Source: DASUFI01 sp036274635
Lineage (GTDB): Bacteria; Planctomycetota; B15-G4
NCBI GenBank assembly: GCA_036274635.1
Contig: DASUFI010000022.1
Location: 1-11,600 of the forward strand
Direction: 5' to 3'
DNA: 11,600 nt
Program-made: the position numbers and the translations under genes
Shown here: positions 6,203 to 11,600 of the stretch, in pieces
How the letters are laid out: the number at the start of each line of letters is the position of its first letter
How positions within the stretch are numbered: position 1 is the stretch's first letter
Notes under the pieces: generated by a model
Databases searched by the model: none
What the model was told of the DNA's origin: nothing
Seen by the model: only the letters and a program-made list of their open reading frames with translations

Positions 6203-7894
6203 TCAGAGCATGTCTCCGGGCAGGCCGCCGGCGCGGCGCACGAGGTCGGCCGCCTGCAACAGCAGATCGTCGTCGTTGTCGCGCAGCGAAGCAACCGCGG
6301 TCCGGGCCCGGCGCGCGAGCCGGCGGCAGGTGGCGCGCGCCAGCAGCAGCTCGTCCTCCACGCCCGGCCCGCCCGCCTGCGCCACCGACGTGGCCCGCGA
6401 CAGCACCGCCGCCTGCGCGTACAGGCCCAGCGCCTGGTCCGCCAGCGCCGCCAGCACCAGCTGCCGGTCCTTGAGGGCCGCGCCGTGCCGCCGCTGCGCG
6501 TCCACCGCGCCCACCGCCAGATCCGTGGCGCCGATGGAGAGCGCCAGCGCCTCGGCCTGCAGCGCGGCGGGCACCGGCAGCAGGTCCGGCGCCTCCGCCC
6601 CGCTCGCGCGCCGCCCGTAGGCCTCGCGCGGCGCGATGCCCGCCGCCAGCCGCCGCGCCGGCTCGACGAGGCCCGCGCTCGCCACCATGAGCCGCAGGAT
6701 CTCGTTGGTGCCCTCGAAGATCATGTTCACGCGCGCGTCGCGCAGCATGCGCTCGTACGGGTAGTCGGTGGTGAAGCCGTTGCCGCCCGCGCACTGGATG
6801 GCGTCGTTCACGACCATCCACAGCGTCTCGGTGCCGAAGATCTTGCACAGCGCGGATTCCAGCGCGACGTCCTCTGCTCCGGCGTCGATGCGCCCCGTGG
6901 TCAGGAAGGTCATGCACTGCAGCGCGTGCACGTCCAGCGCGCAGCGCCCGAGCTTCTCGCGGATGAGCTCGAACTCGGCGATGGCCCGCCCGAACTGCTG
7001 CCGCTGCGCCACGTAGGCCACCGTCTCGTGCAGCAGGAAGCGCGCCGCGCCCAGGCAGCCGCCCGCGAGGCCCGTGCGCCCGCCGTTCAGGACGTGCAGC
7101 GCGATCTTGAAGCCGTCCCCCGCCGGCCCCACCAGGTTCTCCGCGGGCACGCGCACGTCCTCGAACACGATGGACGTCGTGCTGCTGCCGCAGATCCCCA
7201 GCTTGTCCTCCTCCGGCCCGCTCCGGAAGCCGTGCGCCCGCTCCACGAGGAAGCACGAGATGGAGGGCCGCCCGTCCGCGCGCGCCACGTCGGGCGTGCG
7301 CGCGAACACCGTCAGCAGGTCCGCGAAGCCGCCGTTGGTGATCCACAGCTTCTCGCCGTTCAGCACCCAGGCGCCGTCGGGCGCGCGGCTCGCCGTGCAG
7401 CGCAGCGACTGCGCGTCGCTGCCCGCGCCCGTCTCCGACAGCGCGAAGCCGGCCTTCAGCTCGCCCGTCGCCAGCCGCGGCAGGTAGCGCGCCTGCTGCT
7501 CCGCCGTGCCGTACAGCAGCAGCGCCTTGATGCCGATCGTGCTGTGCCCGCCGCTCATGATGGCCACCGCGCCGTCCAGCACCGCCAGGTCCGCGCCGAT
7601 GCGCACGTACTGCGTCATGTCCAGGCCCAGCCCGCCGTGTTCCTCGGGCACGCGGATGCCGAACAGGCCCAGCTCCGCGAGGCCATCCAGCACCTCCGGC
7701 GGGATGCGGTGTCCCTTGTCGATGGCGCGGCTGTCGATCTTCAGCGCCGCGAAGCGCGCCAGCGACTGCCGGAACATGTCCATGAACTCCCGCCGCTCGG
7801 GGTCGAGCTGCGGGAAGGGCAGGATCAGCTCGCGCGGCAACTCGCCGAGGAACAGGCGCTTGACCAGGGAGTCGGACATGGCGGGCGACATCAT
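6203..7894 (-). CDS. Acyl-CoA dehydrogenase, very-long-chain (VLCAD/ACAD9)-like
   Basis: This FAD enzyme introduces the alpha-beta double bond in acyl-CoA, the first step of beta-oxidation. Residues below are counted from MSDSL (start 7879; add 5 for 7894). The N-terminal motif FLGELPRELILPFP (10-23) matches the VLCAD lead-in. Others are FALSETGAGSDAQSL (145-159, flavin/substrate loop), WITNGG (179-184), AQRQQFGRAI (291-300), QCAGGNGFTTDYP (362-374) and IFEGTNEILRL (387-397) with catalytic Glu389. About 160 further residues form the extra C-terminal helical domain found in VLCAD-type enzymes, which in mitochondria binds membranes. The total of 558-563 residues fits that subgroup. ATGs at 7894, 7891 and 7879 are all possible. 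I chose 7894 because it forms an ATGA overlap with the stop of the DUF71 gene; no Shine-Dalgarno separates them. The BY-kinase gene follows 22 nt downstream on the same strand. Confidence 0.94.
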   Translation of the reverse strand: MMSPAMSDSLVKRLFLGELPRELILPFPQLDPERREFMDMFRQSLARFAALKIDSRAIDKGHRIPPEVLDGLAELGLFGIRVPEEHGGLGLDMTQYVRIGADLAVLDGAVAIMSGGHSTIGIKALLLYGTAEQQARYLPRLATGELKAGFALSETGAGSDAQSLRCTASRAPDGAWVLNGEKLWITNGGFADLLTVFARTPDVARADGRPSISCFLVERAHGFRSGPEEDKLGICGSSTTSIVFEDVRVPAENLVGPAGDGFKIALHVLNGGRTGLAGGCLGAARFLLHETVAYVAQRQQFGRAIAEFELIREKLGRCALDVHALQCMTFLTTGRIDAGAEDVALESALCKIFGTETLWMVVNDAIQCAGGNGFTTDYPYERMLRDARVNMIFEGTNEILRLMVASAGLVEPARRLAAGIAPREAYGRRASGAEAPDLLPVPAALQAEALALSIGATDLAVGAVDAQRRHGAALKDRQLVLAALADQALGLYAQAAVLSRATSVAQAGGPGVEDELLLARATCRRLARRARTAVASLRDNDDDLLLQAADLVRRAGGLPGDML

Positions 7895-8592
7895 CGCCGC
7901 GGCGCCGGGCCGGGGCCAGCGACCAGGCGCAGCGCCCCGGGCACGAGGGCGACCCAGGGTCCCCGCGGCGTCGTCGAGCACGGACCGAGGTCCACGCGCT
8001 GCGCGAAGAACGGCGCCTCCAGCACCAGCGAGTGGTACTCGCCGTTCTCGCCGCTGGGGTCGACGCCGTGGCTCGCCTGCAGCGCGCGCAGCTCGGCGAC
8101 GGCGGCCGCGTCCAGCGTGCGCCCCACCCACCCGGCCGGCAGCCGCCGCGTGTCCACGCACGACACGACGACGCGGAAGCGCAGCTCCAGCAGGCGGGCC
8201 AGCAGCGCCGGACGCTCGCGCCCCCACAGCGGCGTCTCCACGCGCAGCCCCAGCGGCTCGGCGCACTCGCGCACCCAGTTCGGGTGACCGGCCACCTCGG
8301 CGATGTCGCCGGTGACGAGCACCCGCACGCCCTCGTCACGCAGCGTGCGCAGCGCGCGCTCGTAGCCGTCGCGGAAGGGCTGCTCGACGACGAGGCGCCG
8401 GTGCGGCAGCCCCGCGGCCTGCGCCTGCAGCGCAAGCACCGGCAGCGGATGCGCGAGGAAGTCCGGATCGCGCGGCGTGAAGGTCACGAGCGCGCGGACG
8501 TCGAGCCCCGCCGCGCGCGCCTCGTGCAGCGCGAGCGAGCAATCCTTGCCGCCGGTCCAGAGCACCGCGGCGACTGCGTGTGGGTCGTCCAT
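7891..8592 (-). CDS. DUF71/COG2102 (Dph6-like) PP-loop ATP pyrophosphatase
   Basis: The 233-residue protein is an adenine-nucleotide alpha-hydrolase-like enzyme. The PP-loop reads WTGGKDCSLAL (12-22), against the usual SGGKDS. Further family motifs are VTGDIAEVAGHPNWV (93-107), FRVVVSCVDTRRLP (139-152), GWVGRTLD (154-161) and GENGEYHSLVLEAPFF (181-196). In eukaryotes and archaea Dph6 amidates diphthine on EF2. Bacteria lack diphthamide, and comparative genomics has linked one bacterial DUF71 subgroup to B12 salvage. That link is attractive here because a cobalamin riboswitch starts about 190 nt away in the divergent direction, but the gene itself shows no riboswitch on its own strand. The ATG at 8592 is the only good start and opens directly into the PP-loop. 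The gene is coupled to the acyl-CoA dehydrogenase by an ATGA overlap. Confidence 0.92.
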   Translation of the reverse strand: MDDPHAVAAVLWTGGKDCSLALHEARAAGLDVRALVTFTPRDPDFLAHPLPVLALQAQAAGLPHRRLVVEQPFRDGYERALRTLRDEGVRVLVTGDIAEVAGHPNWVRECAEPLGLRVETPLWGRERPALLARLLELRFRVVVSCVDTRRLPAGWVGRTLDAAAVAELRALQASHGVDPSGENGEYHSLVLEAPFFAQRVDLGPCSTTPRGPWVALVPGALRLVAGPGPAPRR

Positions 8593-8782
8593 CGATCCCG
8601 GTGACGTTGTGGCATCGCGCGGACGGCTTCAAGGATCTGGATCCGTCCAGGCTCTCGCCTCGCGGCGCCGCGGCGCGCCGGCGTACAGGATTTCGGCACT
8701 GAGGACATCCTGTACGCCGAAGCGCCGCTTGACGGCGCCCTGCGCCCATGCGTGAATATCCGCCCTCGGGTCAGGCGGACCC
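8593..8782. other. Divergent intergenic segment before the riboswitch
   Basis: This non-coding stretch separates the DUF71 gene (leftward) from the riboswitch leader (rightward) and must hold both promoters. I could not identify convincing -35/-10 boxes. It contains a long inverted repeat (8679-8719) and a shorter stem, TCCGCC (8759-8764) with GGCGGA (8774-8779). Short open frames run through it, but their products are Arg/Pro/Ala-rich shadows with no family features. Confidence 0.6.
8679..8719. repeat. Inverted repeat, 13-bp perfect arms
   Basis: CGGCGTACAGGAT (8679-8691) is exactly complementary to ATCCTGTACGCCG (8707-8719), with a 15-base loop. A competing stem is possible: TTCGGC (8692-8697) with GCCGAA (8716-8721). 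The two use the same right arm, so only one can form at a time. It lies between the divergent DUF71 and riboswitch transcripts. It could be an operator palindrome, a terminator-like hairpin in an untranslated leader, or a remnant of a mobile repeat. No T-tract is present on either side. Confidence 0.6.
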
Positions 8783-8993
8783 GCGCTCTTTGCACACCAC
8801 GATCAGCTCGGCCCCAAGGGAAGACGGTGAGAATCCGTCACGGTCCCGCCGCTGTATGCGGAGTCGAAGGGCGCTGGGAGCCGCCGCGTCTCGCTTGCGA
8901 GGCCGGACGGCTCCGGTCACTGTCCGGACGGTCCGGATGGGAAGGCGCGCCCCGAGGTCAATCCGCGAGTCAGAAGACCTGGCCGACGAGCGC
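8783..8993 (+). ncRNA. Cobalamin (adenosylcobalamin-type) riboswitch
   Basis: The conserved core of the B12 riboswitch is plain on the + strand. AAGGGAA (8816-8822) leads into GACGGTGAGAATCCGTC (8823-8839, the GGTGxxAATCC element in its stem). Next come GGTCCCGCCGCTGTA (8842-8856), GTCACTG (8916-8922), GGGAAGG (8939-8945) and the B12 box GAGTCAGAAGACCTGGCC (8967-8984; consensus GCCAGGAGACCTGCC-like). The outer helices close by GCGCTC (8783-8788) with GAGCGC (8988-8993) and CGGCC (8809-8813) with GGCCG (8981-8985). Binding of cobalamin normally represses downstream B12 transport or synthesis genes. Here the first downstream genes are two secreted proteins beginning 145 nt later. The outer limits are my estimate from the pairing; the core is secure. 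Confidence 0.94.
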
Positions 8994-9038
8994 TGCTGCC
9001 GTCTCCGGATATGGGACAGGCTGCAACCCGTTGGTGAT

Positions 9039-9069
9039 GGGCCGCAGGAGCCGGAGGCTCCCGCGGCCC
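9039..9069 (+). terminator. Terminator-like hairpin, probable riboswitch expression platform
   Basis: GGGCCGC (9039-9045) pairs with GCGGCCC (9063-9069). Inside it GGAGCC (9047-9052) pairs with GGCTCC (9056-9061) around a GGA loop, with one A/C mismatch. The 13 pairs are almost all G-C. A weak T-run (CGTTTCC, 9074-9080) follows. It lies 45 nt past the riboswitch and 69 nt before the ATG, where a transcription-attenuating platform would be expected. The alternative antiterminator pairing was not worked out. Confidence 0.55.
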
Positions 9070-9126
9070 GCATCGTTTCCAGCGGAACTCGTCGACCGCC
9101 CCGCGTGCCGGGACGATCGCAACCCC

Positions 9127-9130
9127 GGAG
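9127..9130 (+). promoter_or_regulatory. Ribosome binding site deciding the start at 9139
   Basis: GGAG lies eight bases before the ATG at 9139. It fixes this start rather than the longer open frame, which would run back through the riboswitch. Confidence 0.65.
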
Positions 9131-9138
9131 TTCCCACG

Positions 9139-10464
9139 ATGTCCTCGCTGTCCTTGCGTGGCTGCGTTCCGCTCCTGCTCCTCGCGCCCGCCGCGCTGGC
9201 CGGCGCGATCGTCGGGCCCCACGGCTTCAACGTGGAGACCCATCCCGACGCCGGCTCGCTGCTGCTGCCCCTCCCCGGCGGCGGAGAGCTGCTGGCCACC
9301 GGCTCCTTCGGCGCCAACGGCATCGCGCGCCGGCTGCCCGACGGCTCGGTCATCCCCTTCGCGACCGGCTTCGGCAGCCTCGCCGGCGCGGCCATCTCGC
9401 CCGTGACGGGCCAGCTGGTCGTGGGCGACTCGTTCGGCCCCGTCGCCCTGCACGTGCTCACCGACACCAACGGCGATCTCGACTGCCTCGACGCGGGCGA
9501 GGACATGCCCTACCCGGTCGCGCTGCCCGTGCTGCCCAACGGCGCGGCGCCGCTGCCCTTCGACATCGTCTTCGAGCCAGGCACGGACGATCTCTACGTC
9601 TCCGGCAGCACGCCCTTCGCGGCGGGCACGGCGATGGGCGCCGTGGTCAAGTTCGCGGCCGGCGCGGCCTCGATCTTCGCCGACGGCCTCGGCTTCGCGG
9701 CCGGCATGCAGTGGAGCGGCGAGACGCTCTACGTCGCCGACGTGGACGCGCTGAGCTTCGTGGGTCGCGTGGTGCGGCTGCACGACGGCGACGCGGACGG
9801 CGACGCGCTGGACGCGGGCGAGGCCGGCGATTTCGCCAGCGGCCTCTCGGGCGGCAGCGACCTCGTCATCGGCGCGGACGGCAGCGTGTACGTGTCGGGC
9901 CTGTTCGACGTCGGCACCTTCACCGGCGCGGTCGGCCGGCTGGCGGCGGACGGCGATGGCGACGGCATCACGGACGGCGTCGACGAGGCCTTCCTGCACG
10001 GCTTCAACTTCGCGACCGGTCTGTCGCTGAGCGAGGGCGCGGGCGGCTTCGTGGCGGGCGTGGGCGGCGACGGCACGCTGAGGGTGGGCGACATCGACTT
10101 CGCCGGCGACATCCTCGTGCGCTCGGCGCCCTTCGCGGGCACCGAGCTCTCGGGCACGGTGGCCAACAACCACAAGTTCACGCTCACGGTCACGGGCGAC
10201 CCGGGCGCGGGCGCGCTGCTGGCGCTGTCGCTCGATCTGCAAGGCATCACGATCGCGGGCCTCGGCGACCTGGGGCTCGGCTTCGGGGCGCCCCACCTCG
10301 TGCTGGTGCTCGCGCCGCTGGACGCGGGCGGCGCGTCGGCCACCACGATCGTGCTGCACGACGCGGACGCGCTGGTGGGCACGGCCTTCGCCGCGCAGGG
10401 CTTCACCTTGCAGGCCGGCGAGATCGGCCTCGGCAACACCCTGTCCCTCGTCATCGCACCGTGA
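9139..10464 (+). CDS. Riboswitch-controlled secreted beta-propeller-like protein with Ca-type loops
   Basis: The 441-residue product has a Sec signal peptide (hydrophobic VPLLLLAPAALA, residues 10-21). Residues ~25-330 look like an NHL/SMP-30-type propeller. Repeated units have the pattern 'G.L.V.D..G..V..L', for example LVVGDSFGPV (93-102), DLYVSGS (151-157), ETLYVADVD (195-203) and SVYVSGLFDVG (249-259). Asp/Gly loops DTNGDLDCLDAGED (109-122), DGDADGDALDAGE (216-228) and DGDGDGITDGVDE (271-283) look like calcium-binding loops and repeat between blades. Residues ~335-441 form a separate beta-rich domain with no sorting signal seen. The gene is first in the operon behind a cobalamin riboswitch. 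By analogy with the propeller BtuG of Bacteroides it could bind B12 outside the cell; that is inference from context and fold type, not from recognised binding residues. No lipobox is seen, unlike BtuG. Confidence 0.87.
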   Translation: MSSLSLRGCVPLLLLAPAALAGAIVGPHGFNVETHPDAGSLLLPLPGGGELLATGSFGANGIARRLPDGSVIPFATGFGSLAGAAISPVTGQLVVGDSFGPVALHVLTDTNGDLDCLDAGEDMPYPVALPVLPNGAAPLPFDIVFEPGTDDLYVSGSTPFAAGTAMGAVVKFAAGAASIFADGLGFAAGMQWSGETLYVADVDALSFVGRVVRLHDGDADGDALDAGEAGDFASGLSGGSDLVIGADGSVYVSGLFDVGTFTGAVGRLAADGDGDGITDGVDEAFLHGFNFATGLSLSEGAGGFVAGVGGDGTLRVGDIDFAGDILVRSAPFAGTELSGTVANNHKFTLTVTGDPGAGALLALSLDLQGITIAGLGDLGLGFGAPHLVLVLAPLDAGGASATTIVLHDADALVGTAFAAQGFTLQAGEIGLGNTLSLVIAP

Positions 10465-10472
10465 AAGGAGGT
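10464..10472 (+). promoter_or_regulatory. Strong Shine-Dalgarno of the second operon gene
   Basis: AAAGGAGGT overlaps the stop codon of the upstream gene by one base and ends five bases before the ATG at 10478. It is the best ribosome site in the window, suggesting the second protein is made at a high rate once the operon is transcribed. Confidence 0.8.
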
Positions 10473-10477
10473 CGAAC

Positions 10478-11497
10478 ATGAAGACGATTCGCTCGAGCAT
10501 GGTCGCGCTGCTGGCGAGTGCGGCGGCGCTGGCCTTCCTGGTGCCCCTCGACGACTACGCCGGCAGCGTGGCCAGCTTCATGCCCGGGCCCGGGGGCGAC
10601 GACTTCGGCTACGAGGCGCTCGGGCCGCCGAGCGGCGGCGGGCTCTTCTCCGGCTCGACGGATGCGGCGTCGCTGGGCGTCTCGGGCTCGCTCACGCTGG
10701 AGATGTCGGTGCCGGCGGGCGACGGCCCGGGCACGGACCTCATCGTGTGCGAGAACCCCTTCCTGCTGCTGGGCGATCCCTCGACGTCCTTCGCCGAAGT
10801 GTGCACGGTGGAGGTCAGCAGCGACAACCAGCACTTCGCGCGCTTCCCGGTGAAGTACAGCGGCCCGGTCGGGCCCTTCCTGCCGACGCAGGGCGCGAAG
10901 CTCTCCTGGTACACGGGCCTCGCAGGCGTGCGGCCGGTGCTGACCTCGGTGCCCATCGGCCCGGCGCCGCTGGACGTGGTGCACGCGGGCGGCGACGCCT
11001 TCGACCTCGCGGACCTCGCCGACGACCCGCAGGTGCTGGCGGGCCAGGTGATCCTCGGCGACATCAGCTACGTGCGGCTGACGGACATCGACACCGGCAC
11101 GGCGCTGGACGACTTCGGCACCGCGATCTGGGACTGCGGCCTCGACACCATCTCGTCGGCCGACATCGACGCGGTCATCGGCGTGAACAACCACGCCAAC
11201 CTGGTTCCGGGCCGGCCGCAGGTGGAGCTGTCGCTGGACGCCGCGGGCTTCCTCACCCTGCACGTCGTGGATCCCGACGGGCTCAAGGACGTCAAGCAGG
11301 GCCTCGACGCGGCCATCGACACGACGCCCGTGCCCTTCTTCGCGCTGCTGCCCTTCTTCGCGCTGACGCAGGTGGACGCCTTCAGCTTCACCCTGGTCAC
11401 GGGGCCGGTGCCGCCGGGCGTGTACCCGGTCGAGCTGCGCGTGGGCACGGTCGACAAGTCCGGCCTGTACGGCGGCGACGCGCTGCGATTGCCCTGA
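10478..11497 (+). CDS. Riboswitch-operon secreted/cell-surface protein
   Basis: The 339-residue product has an N-terminal export signal (MKTIRSS, then hydrophobic MVALLASAAALAFL to residue 21). The mature protein begins near YAGSVASFMPGPG (27-39). It shows a recognisable surface-protein pattern: ALGPPSGGGLFSGS (47-60), SLGVSGSLTLEM (65-76), DGPGTDLIVCENPF (82-95; I recall related proteins reading roughly GPDFVVFENxF), FAEVCTVEVSSDNQHFARFP (105-124) and AGGDAFDLADL (170-180). It continues with ISYVRLTDIDTG (196-207) and a late IDAVIGVNN (230-238). A C-terminal Ig-like beta domain (~247-339) follows. There is no catalytic motif or anchor. From memory, such proteins occur beside B12 uptake loci in other phyla, which fits the riboswitch, but I cannot verify that here. 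It is coupled to the propeller gene with 13 nt between them. Confidence 0.88.
   Translation: MKTIRSSMVALLASAAALAFLVPLDDYAGSVASFMPGPGGDDFGYEALGPPSGGGLFSGSTDAASLGVSGSLTLEMSVPAGDGPGTDLIVCENPFLLLGDPSTSFAEVCTVEVSSDNQHFARFPVKYSGPVGPFLPTQGAKLSWYTGLAGVRPVLTSVPIGPAPLDVVHAGGDAFDLADLADDPQVLAGQVILGDISYVRLTDIDTGTALDDFGTAIWDCGLDTISSADIDAVIGVNNHANLVPGRPQVELSLDAAGFLTLHVVDPDGLKDVKQGLDAAIDTTPVPFFALLPFFALTQVDAFSFTLVTGPVPPGVYPVELRVGTVDKSGLYGGDALRLP
11333..11368 (+). repeat. Two-copy 18-nt in-frame tandem repeat
   Basis: CCCTTCTTCGCGCTG occurs at 11333-11347 and again at 11351-11365, giving PFFALL-PFFALT (residues 286-297) in the second secreted protein. This looks like a recent in-frame duplication of six codons within a hydrophobic stretch of the C-terminal domain. 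Confidence 0.8.
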
Positions 11498-11512
11498 GAA
11501 CTCGAAATCGCT

Positions 11513-11550
11513 CTCGCGTCGCGGGGCTGCACGCCGCCCCGCGACGCGAG
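11513..11550 (+). terminator. Perfect 15-bp hairpin after the riboswitch operon genes
   Basis: CTCGCGTCGCGGGGC (11513-11527) and GCCCCGCGACGCGAG (11536-11550) are exact complements around the loop TGCACGCC, with two further pairs after one mismatch. It begins 15 nt after the stop codon at 11497. There is no T-tract, so it may end transcription by a GC-rich, Rho-assisted route or protect the 3' end of the mRNA. The 50 bases after it hold no gene I can support. Confidence 0.6.
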
Positions 11551-11600
11551 CGCCGTATGGCTCTCCCTCGACGGCTTGGCCTCGGGCTTCGTCCTCCGCC

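Noticed and set aside
5461..8315. Very long + strand open frames opposite the BY-kinase and acyl-CoA dehydrogenase genes
   Set aside because: These are high-GC shadow frames rich in Arg, Ala, Gln and His. The minus strand encodes clear enzymes across the same region.
8748..9138. Open frames extending the propeller gene upstream (from 8748 or 8752)
   Set aside because: They run through the cobalamin riboswitch and terminator-like hairpin. The ATG at 9139 has a ribosome site and opens into a signal peptide.
9163..9168. Cys9 of the propeller protein as a lipoprotein anchor
   Set aside because: The Cys precedes the hydrophobic core and has no lipobox before it; a normal signal-peptidase site near Ala21 fits better.
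11557..11600. Start of a next gene (ATG at 11557, 14 codons open to the edge)
   Set aside because: The ATG lies six bases after a strong hairpin with no free ribosome site, and 14 codons are too few to judge.
1..11600. CRISPR arrays, insertion sequences, tRNA or rRNA genes
   Set aside because: No regularly spaced repeats, transposase motifs, or tRNA/rRNA sequence were seen on reading both strands by eye.

Overview
The window is very GC-rich DNA from a Gram-negative-type bacterium. Signal peptides, a polysaccharide-type tyrosine kinase, calcium-loop secreted proteins and a planctomycete-style 'LKTGQELHGEV' module suggest Planctomycetota or a similar high-GC environmental lineage. This placement is inference; no rRNA or tRNA is present to settle it. 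G+C is uneven: by hand count 6301-6360 has 49/60 G+C, 3421-3480 has 32/60 and 121-180 has 33/60.

Layout: (a) 2-385 (+) is the 3' end of an unidentified lower-GC gene. (b) 422-1813 (-) is aroA (EPSP synthase), divergent by 21 bp from (c) 1835-2872 (+), a TraB/GumN-type exported protein whose stop lies in a strong stem-loop. (d) 2894-4565 (+) is a lower-GC two-gene unit: a GHKL ATPase carrying a STAS-like segment, then a small DUF4325 STAS-like protein. It is reminiscent of partner-switching modules. (e) 4614-5306 (+) is a class I SAM methyltransferase, convergent with (f) 5311-6180 (-), a CpsD/BY-kinase-type ATPase. (g) 6203-7894 (-) is a VLCAD-like acyl-CoA dehydrogenase, coupled by an ATGA overlap to (h) 7891-8592 (-), a DUF71/Dph6-like PP-loop enzyme. 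(i) 8593-9138 is a 546-nt non-coding region holding a long inverted repeat, a clear cobalamin riboswitch on the + strand and a terminator-like hairpin. (j) 9139-10464 and 10478-11497 (+) are two secreted proteins in one operon directly behind the riboswitch. They are followed by a perfect 15-bp hairpin.

The most interesting unit is h-i-j. A B12 riboswitch sits upstream of a propeller-like secreted protein with calcium-type loops and a second surface-type protein, with a DUF71 gene (a family already linked to B12 salvage) transcribed away from the same intergenic region. The proposal is an extracellular cobalamin-capture system, analogous in logic to the BtuG-type surface B12 binders of Bacteroides. 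The riboswitch is seen in the sequence; the B12-binding role of the two proteins is inference. The second candidate system is the GHKL-STAS/DUF4325 pair.
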